Shown one piece after another: positions 34,901 to 44,916 of a stretch of 64,000 nucleotides of DNA (the first letter of the stretch is position 1; each line of letters opens with the position of its first letter). The position numbers and the translations under genes are program-made. Location: positions 689,501 to 753,500 of the forward strand of contig BSBM01002089.1 of the NCBI GenBank assembly GCA_027924585.1, written 5' to 3'. Origin of the DNA: Larix kaempferi (taxonomy: Eukaryota > Streptophyta > Pinopsida > Pinales > Pinaceae). The notes below the pieces were generated by a model. It did not search any database, was not told the DNA's origin, and saw nothing but the letters and a program-made list of their open reading frames with translations.

Positions 34901-36435
34901 TATATATGTTATTATTGTGAAATGGAATGTAATGCTGCTATTTTCTGTCTTAGCATATTAAATCTTAACAATGCCCTCACAATCCATAATGGTGGATGAG
35001 TGGTTATCTATGCAAACAACTAAGAGGTTGTGCCCCTGCCTATCCATGACAGTGGAGACGTGTATACATAAATGCACAGTGAAAAAACATTTTAAGAGGT
35101 TTCATCCTTCCCCTACTAAAAAATTAAATAACAGATAGTAGGGTTATTCCCTCCAATGCGATCACAATCATAAAAGAAAACCAGGGAGTAATATACCCGA
35201 ACTCAATATCACAAACCTACTCCACCTCCAAGAATAGTTGCCTAGCTTTAACATTATCCTTATCTGTAATCACTCCAACTTCATTGGCAATGAGAATGAA
35301 CGATCCAAATTTGGTTCCCAAAAGAGAAAAACTTCAGCATAGAAGATGCACATCAAGAATACTCGGCTCCTCCATGAAAGTAAAACAGAGTCTCCCAACG
35401 TACAACAAAGAACCCCCTCGTTCCAATGAACCGCTCCTCCTTTTTATCAACTATAAATTTATGTGGTTATGAATTTGGCCTTCCTTCCTCAACAGTTGGA
35501 ACCGATCCCCCTCCTTGACAGGTGGAGTTCGTTGCTATAGGGGTCAAATCCCTTTGTGAGGGATCCTAACAGTTCTTAGAGAAATATTTATATGTTAGAT
35601 TTAGTATTGTGCCTTCTTTCAAGGGTCACTAAATATTTCAAACCATTTATATAGATGTTAAATCATGTTTCATGCTTTGATTATTATAATTTTTTATAAT
35701 AATCATTCATTTTTCTTTGGTATATTTAATCAACTTATTATTAAATAAATATCAATAATAAAAATTATTTTATACTTTTCCTATATACATTTATATGTGT
35801 ATTTTGTAATAGGTAATTATATATGTATATAATTTCCTCTAAACTTGTGAGTATACTTCTCACACATAAATATTTATAATCATTGTTCATAATATTAAAG
35901 GCTCAAGTTGTCATAATACTAAGGATGACAGTACTTAATATCAATCTCAATAATAATCTTGTAATATTTAGCTTCATTCTAAGCTCACAATCGTAAATAG
36001 ATAAGTAGGTATTAGACACTTACTATTTGCTTTGTCAACAAGTACCAACTTTGTTTCCATTTTAATTATGACTAATCGTAACTTAATACGACACCTAAAA
36101 AGCTTTAGGCCAACAACTGAATATTAAAAACCCACTTTTACTTAAGTTCCCGAGGCACCAAGATGACATCGGTCATTAATAGCTAGACTCTCATGGCTTC
36201 CAGCCATTCACCTCTCCCCCTAGTGGATTTGTTTTCCCCCATCATTTAGTTTCATAAATCCCTTCAGTATCCTAAGTCTACAAATTCATATTACAACTTA
36301 GGAAAATCAATAACAATACTTACAAATTTTACTAACGGGGCCTTGGCCTTGAGCTCCTCGCTAGGAAATGGTACATTGTACACTTACATTTGAATTTCAG
36401 TTACAAATGAATCGGGGTAATCGAGGGATGTTACA
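31974..36435 (-). repeat. Right LTR (5' LTR) of LARD-like element
   Basis: It starts TGTAATGTACTC and ends GGGATGTTACA. The total is 4,462 bp, including a 607-bp solo LTR and its 5-bp duplication. It aligns with the left LTR along its whole length with many substitutions and small indels, which indicates an old insertion. Confidence 0.9.
34364..34970 (+). mobile_element. Solo LTR of a copia-type element
   Basis: A 607-bp TGTTGAA...CTTAACA sequence interrupts the right LARD LTR and is absent at the same place in the left LTR (26476-26480). It is flanked by a perfect 5-bp duplication ATGCC (34359-34363 and 34971-34975). A TATA-like TATAAATAGAGG lies near 34659. Phrases such as GAGGGTTTCCTAGGATAAAT resemble the copia LTR at 39692 (GAGGGTTTTCCCAGGATAAA), so the two belong to related families. 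It probably arose by LTR-LTR recombination that removed the body of the element. Confidence 0.95.
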
Positions 36436-37125
36436 GCCAATCTCCAGTAGCTATGTCTATGCTAGAAGTTCTCTATAACTGTCATGTACATCGTAAAGCC
36501 TTATTGTTTTCTTTAGGTGCAATTTATCCATTTGATTCTCGCATGATGGAATTTGATTTGGATCAAGCAGAACCTCGAATTCCCTCATCCGTAGATTTCC
36601 AATTCCCCGTCACTATTAAAAATCTAGACATCCATCGATGTATTGTGGAAGAAGGGGCCTCCCCTGCGTTATGTCCACTCATGAGTCACAGAAGCTCGGA
36701 TCACCTCAATTATTTCCGTCCCTCATGTCCTTATGTGCTTATTATGGTCATGTTTCTCAGCCTTAGGGTATTCTCTAGAACATCCATGTAGAGTTATCTA
36801 AGAAAACCATTTTAATCAATATAGGGGTTGTCAATGTTCAATTAGATTACAAACTCCTTTTGGGTTGTATCTACATGTACACTATGAAAGGTATCGCTTC
36901 ATCAGTATTCATACTTATGATGTTCCCCCATGAAGGGAGGATTGTAAAGATGGATCAATTGACTTACTATGACCTTAAGAGTCCTGCTTGTTTGGATAAT
37001 GTTTTACCTATGGTTGATAGCACTATCACTAGTGCATCCATACCCACCTTTCCAAACATTGGATCGAGCATTTTTCATGACACTACCATGATAGGGACAT
37101 TTCAACATTTATTGCCTCCCCCTTA
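36436..37125 (+). pseudogene. G0 protease-like region
   Basis: After the LARD, the frame resumes with MSMLEVLYNCHVHRKALL and ALG. It then has RIPSSVDFQFPVTIKNLDIH and RCIVEEGASPALCP, where relatives have V-I-D-E-G-A-S around the retroviral-type aspartic protease active site. The catalytic Asp reads Glu. After stops, VNVQLDYKLLLG and VFILMMFPHEGRIVKMDQLT correspond to the flap and C-terminal part (D-Y-N-L-L-L-G-R and F-P-H-x-G-x-I-V in relatives). The protease would cut the Gag-Pol polyprotein; here it is non-functional. Confidence 0.7.
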
Positions 37126-38216
37126 AAGTAGAGTTAGCATAGTTTTGTACTAGCTCTTTGGGTAAACCTACGGTCCATTCTCAACCCCTTTCATCTCCCA
37201 GTCAGTTACTTGAGAATCAATGAGGATCCATGTCCATCCAACATATCATATTCTTATTTCCACCACATGGAGTGGTAAGCACACCCATGATGGATATCCT
37301 TAATATTCTGGGATTCATTCTAGGACTCCCCATTTGGTACCTCAACCCACCCAATCCACCCCCTACCACTCAGGTTGTCCTGATACCAACACAACCCATC
37401 AGTACTTATAATATCCCTACTCCTAGAGACATTATGGAATCGCCTCCAACTACCCAAATTCCTCCCAAGAAGAAGGTTGGGGTAAAAACTACGTGATGAT
37501 TCTGGAAAAATTGAATCAATCCATGAAACCTCCTCCTAATTCTACAGTGCAAACTCCTCCACCTTGTGTTGTATGCGATGTTTTAGGACATGGTACCCAA
37601 TAATGTATGGAGTTTACTATCATGCGTAGTCATTTGTAGACATTAGAGGATGATACTAATGGAAACTCTCTTATGGTTCATCTTCCTAATGCCCCAAAAC
37701 AATGGAACAATTCATTTCATATCAATCACCATTGTGTGTTCTATGGCCTTTATGGTTATTACCCACACCATTACCCAAATTCATCAAAGTACAGATGCAT
37801 GTTGGCTAGTATACATCAACTTTTGGTGGAATCTGAAGTCACTGTCATTGAAGATGTTTATCCCCCAACATCCCCATCAAAATAATTGGCTACCATTTAT
37901 TATATCTCATCCTCTGATGAACCTACCTCATCATCTCATTATGTTTCTATTATATCGTCAAACCCCAGTTACTCTAATTTGTCTGATCAAATATTTCATA
38001 GTGATGAAGAAATCCTTGAAGCACTTACAACACTAGATTTTCCTTGGGATGGTTTGCACCATTGCATGTATTCCATCCCTAGTGACCCCATTTCCTTGAA
38101 ATTGTCTTCAAATCAATTCTCTATTGATTCGAAAGACTTCATTCCACGTGGAACCATTGATTGGTGTAAAAACCCAATTCCAACACTCGATGCTTTTGAA
38201 AAATGTGATAAGGCTT
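37126..38216 (+). pseudogene. G0 polyprotein linker between protease and RT
   Basis: The sequence is Pro/Ser/Thr-rich, with remnants CVVCDVLGHG and HHCVFYGLYGYYPHHYP that look like decayed Cys-His knuckles. It continues with acidic stretches and ends SKDFIPRGTIDWCKNPIPTL, then FEKCDKAS. Relatives have F-x-P-R-G-S/T-I-D-W-C just before the RT domain. The reading continues at 58369 as PTIKVDILVKPG after removal of two nested insertions. Several stops are present. Confidence 0.65.
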
Positions 38217-39682
38217 CCCCATGGAAGGTGTCCACTAGAGCTGATGGAGGGACGCATGAGGGGCACCTGGCCTCATCTCATGCTGCCACCTCGTAGACTA
38301 TGCCCCGTTATAACCCTGATCATGCCGCACTGGAAGATGATGGCTCGAGTAATGACAACAATCATGGTGCAGCTAGGGTGACAGAGGATTATGGTAGAGA
38401 GACAGTGATTACAAGTGTAAGAACTGGTACGCCCAGCTTGGCTCATAATGGCAACATTGGTTCTCCCATCTCAGCTCATAATGGCAGCATTGGTGCAATA
38501 CATCTGACCACACTTCCCAACCTATGAAATGATTATAAGGCCTTTCTTATTTACGCGTCCTTCTCCCAATTCCATGCATTTCAATTTCTGGGTTTTTCAC
38601 GAGTTTTCCTGTATGGTTATTTCCTTCTTTACCCTCATTGTTCCTCCCTGGGAGCTTCTCTACTGGTTTCTTACTGCGTGCTCTCCTGAGCCGTTGGACT
38701 CCCTCACTTCCTGTCCCATAAGTTCTGAGTTTTACTTCCATCACCCGATTCCCCGATGTATTATTGTTCTCCATCAGCACGCTCGCATCCTAGTGTGTTG
38801 GCACTCCTTGCCCACACCCTCGATCCTACGCATTAGCTTTGTCCCTTCCATCTCTCGAATACCCTCCCCACTTTCCTGGGTGCTATCTCTTCATCTTCCT
38901 ACTGTCTCTATGCCTCCTCATCCGCGGTGTTACATACACAGGAAATCCAAGGAGGAAAGCTCCTCATCCATTCCTCCTGCCACCCCATCTAGAGCTATGC
39001 GGAACATTGTCCACACCGCCCAAATGTACAAGGAACAAATTCCTACTGCAATTCAACAAGAAATTGATGATGATGATGAAGAAGATGCTCGGGCCACTCA
39101 TATATATACTATGGACAAGGAGGTTCAATAGAAATTCGAAGCTCTGCTCCCTAATCCTGGTTACCCTCGTGATAAGGTAGCTCTTTATATGAAGACCCTC
39201 GATATTGCCTGGCAGCAAAAGTACCTCATGGTTAACGCTCTGATCGAACACGATGAAGCTCATCAGGAAATCCTGCTTCAATATGATGAGATAACAAGGA
39301 ACCTGCAGAATATTTCCACTCACCTCAACATCAGTCTGGACACTGGCACTGAAGCTCCTTCAGGCCCGGATATTAAACAAGAATCTGAATAATCTCTAGT
39401 TTTAGCTCCCTATGTTGTTTTTTAATGATTAGCAGTAGACCTATACATAAAAACTCCATCTGTAAATGATTCAGCCTGATTTCTTTCAGAAGCAGACTGA
39501 TTAGCACTTCTCTGTAAAAATTTGGATCTGTTTTCCCCTAGGAGGGTCCAAATTTTTGTTTTTTGGCCTGTTTTCCCTTTGTTGGGAGGGCTGTGAACTG
39601 ATTGTGAACTTCCATATTTTTTTGGCAATAGAAGGAACTACTACTAGCTTATAAAAAATAAAATAAAAATGTAATAAGCCTA
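38217..39682 (+). mobile_element. Poly(A)-tailed retro-insertion (LINE-type mobilisation)
   Basis: G0 reading is broken after KCDKAS (38216). The insert ends in an A-rich tail (39652-39669, AAAAAATAAAATAAAAA). An imperfect 13-bp target duplication flanks it: TGTGATAAGGCTT at 38204-38216 and TGTAATAAGCCTA at 39670-39682 (10 of 13 match). G0 then continues CNKPNIS before the copia insertion. A 3' poly(A) and a target duplication longer than 6 bp are hallmarks of LINE-machinery insertion. No RT or endonuclease is seen, so it is a truncated LINE, a SINE-like passenger or a processed transcript. Confidence 0.65.
38529..39392 (+). CDS. Open frame in the retro-insertion, unknown function, one stop
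   Basis: A 288-codon frame runs with a single internal TAG (39129-39131). The second half looks like real protein. It has KSKEESSSSIPPATPSRAMR, an acidic stretch EIDDDDEEDA, then an alpha-helical, likely coiled-coil tail with WQQKYLMVNALIEHDEAHQE and ITRNLQNISTHLNIS, ending IKQESE. The first half is rich in Phe, Ser and Pro and may be untranslated or frameshifted. I do not recognise a family; a gag-like or ORF1-like protein of the mobile source is possible. About 260 bp of 3' untranslated sequence and the A-rich tail follow. Confidence 0.4.
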
Positions 39683-39691
39683 ACATCTCTC

Positions 39692-40240
39692 TGTTGAAGA
39701 ATGTAACTTCGGAAGATATTCTTATTTGTATTATTTGAGTCACTCGTATTATTTGTATTGTACACCCTACGGGGAATATTATTGATGTAATTGATTATGT
39801 AAAAGTCATTGAAAGAGTCAATGTAAACCCTAACTATTACGTCATCCTAGAAAGATCTAGAAAATAATATTTTATTGTAAAGTGTACAAGTCGGCCGAGT
39901 TAGGTGAGTCAAGCCTACCTAATTAGTAAAAAGGTCAAGTGTTTTGTTTAGTATAAATAGGAGGCTCACCCTCCTCATTTGCACACTTCACTCACTCATA
40001 TAATTCGCATGAGTAGAGAGAAATATTCATTTAGAGTAGTTGCTTGTGGAGTCTTCTTCTTTTGAGTCTTTGCACGAGGGATACTATTGTACATTCTGCA
40101 TAATCTATATAGAAGAAGTTTGTTGGGTTTTTCTGCCCCAAGAGGGTTTTCCCAGGATAAATTTGTTGTGCACTATTGTTCATGCTGTGATTTTTTATCT
40201 TTCAGTGATCCTTATTGTTATTACACTTAAAAATATAACA
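39692..40240 (+). repeat. 5' LTR of copia element
   Basis: 549 bp, TGTTGAAGAATG...TATAACA. A TATA box (TATAAATAGGAGGC) lies near 39952, with a transcription start expected shortly downstream. About 15 differences separate the first 270 bp of the two LTRs. Confidence 0.95.
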
Positions 40241-40254
40241 TGGTTTCAGAGCTA
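40241..40254 (+). promoter_or_regulatory. Primer binding site of copia element
   Basis: TGGTTTCAGAGCTA directly follows the LTR; it differs from the initiator-Met consensus TGGTATCAGAGC at one base. Confidence 0.8.
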
Positions 40255-41121
40255 GCCTAAAAGAGAACATTGTTCAGTTGCTGCAACTGTAGAACTAGGG
40301 TTTCCATTTCCGAAAACTAGTCATCTTGGAATTTTCACTATACATCTATTTTGGAAAAGGTTCAAGATCTGAAACTTGGACAAGACAAATATGAAATTTT
40401 CATGTATATTTTGTTCTGGTTTCAGCCTTAGATTCATTGTACTTTAGGAGATATGCTACATGCAAATCAGGGTTCCAACCTATTCCAGAATTCAGTTTTA
40501 AACAGGTGACCTAGGGAGAAATGATATATATCGGGATAGGAATATCCAAATGGAATTTAGTAATATGTTATAGAAATATCACGGACTGTAGTTTCTCTGG
40601 TATGATTTCCAAAACCCAAAGTTGAAACAGTGACACGTGGAAGTCCGTACAAGTTCGCTATACTGAAGTAGTCCATAAACAGGTCACCTTGGTAAACTTA
40701 GAATAAGTCCCACTTTCTGAATCCAATAATGCTCTAACCTATGTGGTTGGATAGAGTACATATTATAATATTTCAAAACAAAGTTTCAGACCTTGAGAAG
40801 CATAAATTTATGAGATACATCAGAATTAAGACCGGACAAATCTTTAGTAGAAATTGAAGAAACTAGGGCATCAAATATTTTGCAGTCCTGTCCACAGATT
40901 TGGGAAAAGGAGTACATTGCTCAGCTCTCCTTGGGGAGGAACATATTTTCATCCTCTCATATTTCCAAGATCCAGAAGTTTAAAAATTAGGGTTTCTTTT
41001 TCAAACCCTATATCACCCTGCAACCAGTTTTCATAAGTCAACCTTTGGTTGGAGCATCTCATTTGGTAAGTTATACTTTATCTATTTCCATTTGAGATTC
41101 TCATTTATCAATTTTATTACG
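40255..41121 (+). other. Copia leader, non-coding
   Basis: About 870 bp between primer site and gag. No long frame and no recognisable feature apart from being T/A-rich. Confidence 0.6.
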
Positions 41122-41945
41122 ATGACAAACACTACCAAGCTTGAGGATAAGATTGAAGGGGCATAGAACTTCTGAGAATGGAAGTATAGGATGATGCTCA
41201 TTCTAGAAGAACATGAATTGGACAAGTATGTCTCAAAGGTAGTTGTGGATCCAGAGGGAGATGAGAAGAAGGAAAATCACAAGAAGAATCCTATCAAAGC
41301 TAAGAGAATCATAGTTGATTCCATTAAGGATCACTTGATCCCACACGTCTCTTCTCTGAAGACTCCGAAAGAGATGTTTGATGCATTGAAGGGACTATTT
41401 GAAGGAACCAAAATCAATAGGAATATTACCTTGAGGACTCAACTCAAGGATTTGAAAGTATCCAATCCTACTTCACAAGGGTTTCCAACATTAGAGATCA
41501 ATTGAATGTAATTGGAGATGAAGTTGAAAATGCAGAACTAGTGATGACTACCCTAAATAGTCTTCCAAGATCATGGGAGTCATATATTCAAGGAATATGT
41601 TCAAGGAAGAAACTCATCATGTTCAATGCACTTTTGGAATCTTGCACTCAAGAAGAAGCAAGGATTGCAGCCAGAGAAGATAAGCTAGGTGATGAAGACA
41701 ACCACACTCTGGCATCTCATACCAAGAGAGGAAGAAATAATATAATCATCACAAGAAATATCGGAAGGGTAAAAGACCTACTACTACTCAAGTCTCATAT
41801 GCTTCCATTGTGATGAGATGGGACACATTGCTAGACATTGTCCCGAGAATAAAGGAAACACGAAAGAAAGCAAGAAAAGACATCATGCTCATGTTGCAGA
41901 GGATGATGAACCAACTAGGAAGAAAGATAAATAATATTCCTCCAG
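41122..41945 (+). pseudogene. Copia gag with zinc knuckle, frameshifted
   Basis: From ATG 41122 the frame reads MTNTTKLEDKIEGA, with stops at 41164 and 41173, then WKYRMMLILEEHELDKYV. The gag (UBN2-type) core follows with AKRIIVDSIKDHLIPHVSSL and KEMFDALKGLFEG. A frameshift near 41480 leads to VIGDEVENAELVMTTLNSLP and SWESYIQGI. The CCHC knuckle CFHCDEMGHIARHC is at 41800-41841 in a third frame, followed by a Lys/Glu-rich tail. This is a typical copia capsid-nucleocapsid order. At least two stops and two frameshifts disable it. Confidence 0.85.
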
Positions 41946-43397
41946 TGATGAGGAATATGTACTTTAATACAAACCAGGAAGATGGAAGAACCTCTTATCC
42001 ATTTCAACATCAGATAAAGAGGGATGCAGTTGTGGTTGGTGATGAAGAAGGAAAACATATATTCAACACTAGTACACAGCTCCATGTGATCTATGGTATA
42101 GAAGACTTGTTCAACATTGTCAATCATAAGAAAGAAAGGCACAGTTCCTCGGAATCAAATGATGGAGTAGAGAACACTATCAAAGACTCTAGTAATTCTT
42201 GTAAGGAGACTAGGATCAAGAGATATTCTGCCAAACAAACAAAGATAAGTATTTGAATTGTCATTTCATGTATTGTTCAGTTGTGTACATATTTATATTC
42301 CTAGATTTAGGAAGTGTATTATGCATGTTAGAGTGTTTGATTTAATGAACAATATACTACTTATATGCATGTGATGGGTAAGTGGCCTATGTTGTTGTAC
42401 AACATTCCATTGCTACTTATCTAGAATGAAACCTCTTTGCTAACATATTGAGAGTAGTGCATGCTCTTAATGATGTTCCGGTATAGATGGAAGGCATCTA
42501 GAAAGTTACCGTATGAATGCGGGATATAGATGAATGTTGTGTTGAAGCATTGGCTAAGATAGTTGCATGACTATGTGACCTATGTTTGTATGCATAAGAA
42601 TTTTTCATTATTAATATGTTTTGGAAACTATGAAATGTTTCTAACCATGCAACTGAATTTGACTTGTAGGAAAGATCGTGTACAATCACCTAGAAATGAA
42701 GAATGATGAGACTTGTTCTGTAGAACAAGTGATGATGGTTCAGCTATAACATTTAAGAAGACTTATGAAATCAAGCATACCACGGATGTACAAAGAAAGG
42801 GTTCTCTCAGAAAGAGGGAGTCATCTATGAAGAGACATTTCTCTAGTGGCCAGACACACTTCCTTAGTGGTGGATATTACACTAGATAGATGGTGTAATC
42901 GAAGTAGAAGTGTATATCGAGCAGCCTCCATAATTAGGGACTCTCTATAGAGAACCACATGTGCACATATTGAAGAAGGATTTGTATGGGATTAGAAGGA
43001 ACCCATGGGATAGCATGATGAGATCAAGGATCACCTAGAGTGATGAGACATCAACCTTTGCTACAAGGTTGAAGATGAGAAGCTCATAGATGGGTGCAAT
43101 AGAGAACTTGCAACAAAGTTCGAGATCTTGGTATCCAGTTACCTAGAAAGATGGCATAGATGGATACACAAAAGATCATCCAAAGAGAAGGCTAATAGTC
43201 ACTTTGGTACAGAATGTTGCGATGCAGAGACTACAAGATGCAGAGGGAGGATAGTGCTCAATTACAGAGGGAGCAGGAAAGCTCTGCTTCAGAGGGAGTG
43301 ACGATAACATAGATTGAGAGACATTATCACTTAGCCTCTATCCATGGAAAATATTGTTTGCTCCAGTATCTCAGGGATATTCTCAAAGTGATACCAT
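41946..43397 (+). other. Copia interior without recognisable domains
   Basis: Protease and integrase should be here but are not recognisable. The frame 41810-42256 (+) continues loosely after gag. From 43002 the sequence belongs to the first copy of a 786-bp tandem duplication. The stretch seems to be a deletion scar plus decayed pol sequence. Confidence 0.5.
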
Positions 43398-44042
43398 ATG
43401 TCTCCTTTCACGAAGAGGAATTATAGATGGTGTAGCTTGAGACAAGTACCCAAGACATGGTATGGTAGGATAAATGGGTTTCTGACGAGCTTGGGATTTA
43501 CCAAGAGTAAAGCGAACTCCAACCTTTACGACAAGGTTGAGGAAGGAAATATTGTGATTCTACTATTGTATGTAGGTGACTTGTTCTTAACGGGTGAAGA
43601 GAATCTCATAGTGGAAACAAAGAAGAATCTTGCTATTGAGTTCGAGATGAAAGACCTAGGTATGATGCATTATTTCTTAGGTCTTGAGGTGTGGCAAAAA
43701 CCAGAGGAACTTTTAATAGGTCAAGGAAAGTATGCAGTAGAGATCTTGAAGAGATTTGAGATGATGGATTGTAAGGACATGGCCACACCCATGGGATAGC
43801 ATGATGAGATTGAGGATCACCTAGAGTGATGAGACATCAACCTTTGCTACAAGGTTGAAGATGAGAATCTCATAGATGGGTGCAAGAGAGAACTTGCAAC
43901 GGAGTTCAAGATCTTGGTATCCAGTGACCTAGAAAGATAACATAGATGGATACACAAAAGATCATCAGAAGAGAAAGATACCAGTCACTCTGGTGCAGAA
44001 TTCTCAATGCAGAGAGTACATGATGCAGAGGGAGGATAGTGT
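43002..44042 (+). repeat. 786-bp tandem duplication in copia, interrupted by gypsy1
   Basis: Unit 1 runs from CCCATGGGATAGC at 43002 to 43787. Unit 2 starts with the same phrase at 43788, continues to 44042, and resumes after gypsy1 at 55904 to about 56444. The junction phrase CCCATGG also occurs where normal sequence continues (GCCACACCCATGGCATTG, near 56440), so the duplication may have arisen through this short homology. Unit sequences differ by scattered substitutions. Confidence 0.85.
43398..43799 (+). pseudogene. Copia reverse transcriptase, first duplicated copy
   Basis: The frame encodes SLRQVPKTWYGRINGFLTSL, GFTKSKANSNLY, VILLLYVGDLFLTG and MKDLGMMHYFLGLEVWQ, then KYAVEILKRFEMMDCK and MATPMG. 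This is the C-terminal half of a copia RT. The catalytic YVDD is YVGD (43569-43580), so one of the metal-binding Asp residues is lost. The frame runs into the second unit of the tandem duplication and stops. Confidence 0.85.
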
Positions 44043-44902
44043 TGTTGGTAGGCGGTTTGATGAGTCAGCTGCACATCATCGCGGATGCTACGATGCCATG
44101 CAACAAGGAAAACAACACGCAAGTCGATAATAGTTTATATATTTTGGACAGCATTATGTGGGTTTTGGGTCATTTGGACCGCATTATGTGGATTTTGGGT
44201 CATTTGGACCGCATTATGTGGGTTTTTGAGTTAGCCTTTTTGTAGAGTTTGTTAAGAAGTAGTTAGGCGGTTGCCTAAGTGGACTGCAAATGTAAAGGCG
44301 CTAGCCTATAAATAGGAATAGCATTGTAAGTGTTGAGATAGACCATAATTGATCAATTAAAGAGACAGTTGAGCAGGGAGGATTTTGCTTGTTATTGTCT
44401 GTTAATCTAGGTATGCGACAGAAGAGCTATATTGTTGTATCTATGGGTTGTTGCGAAAGTTAATATGATGTGATTTTGAGCAGAATCATTGTGTCTTTCC
44501 TGTTTCCTTGTGATAAATGCATTATGCAATATGAATATGTGAATGATGTGATGTTTTCTTTCTGTAATTAATGTTTTACTGTTATATCTATTGCACATTG
44601 GTGGTTCTGTCAATGATGAGATCTGTTGAATGATGTTGTAATTATGTTTAATGCCTGAGTTGAATACTTAGATTTGTTATGCAATGTTGCACTAAGTCGA
44701 TGATTTAATGCACAAGGTCCTCCTTCATTCGGTGGAAACGTGGTTCTGTCATCTCTCCCTTGAACATCTCAGGTGAGACTTCATCTGCTCTGCAGGTGTC
44801 GCTGGATAGGGTAAAATATATCTGGGCCGGTGCTCAGGGAGATCGTGGTGGTTTGGGTGTCGATAGTCTAAGGAACCCTTGTCGACTGGGTTTGTGTCAA
44901 CA
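44043..44902 (+). repeat. 5' LTR of gypsy1
   Basis: 860 bp, TGTTGGTAGGCGG...GTGTCAACA. It contains three copies of a 30-bp unit (TTGGAC(A/C)GCATTATGTGG, 44144-44226) and a TATA-like CCTATAAATAGGAA near 44306. The element's 3' LTR has one unit, which explains the 61-bp length difference. Confidence 0.9.
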
Positions 44903-44904
44903 AA

Positions 44905-44916
44905 TGGTTTCATTGC
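44905..44916 (+). promoter_or_regulatory. Primer-binding-site-like sequence of gypsy1
   Basis: TGGTTTCATTGC starts two bases after the LTR; gypsy2 has TGGTTCCGTTGC at the same place (62226-62237). The conservation and the TGG start suit a tRNA primer site, but I cannot name the tRNA. The same bases also lie in an open frame that runs into gag. Confidence 0.45.

Larger units (their letters stand above)
24117..36435 (-). mobile_element. LARD-like element with giant LTRs (minus strand)
   Basis: Two direct LTR copies, 24117-27921 (3.8 kb) and 31974-36435 (about 3.85 kb after removing a nested solo LTR), flank a 4.05-kb interior. LTR ends are TGTAATG...TTACA; the left copy has CG in place of TG. 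On minus, an initiator-Met-like primer site follows the right LTR and a purine tract precedes the left LTR. No gag or pol coding can be seen anywhere. Long LTRs with a non-coding interior of several kb define large retrotransposon derivatives (LARDs). The element splits G0 between residues QSLAAMS and QSPVAMSMLEV, with about 22 bp of target sequence present on both sides. Confidence 0.85.
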
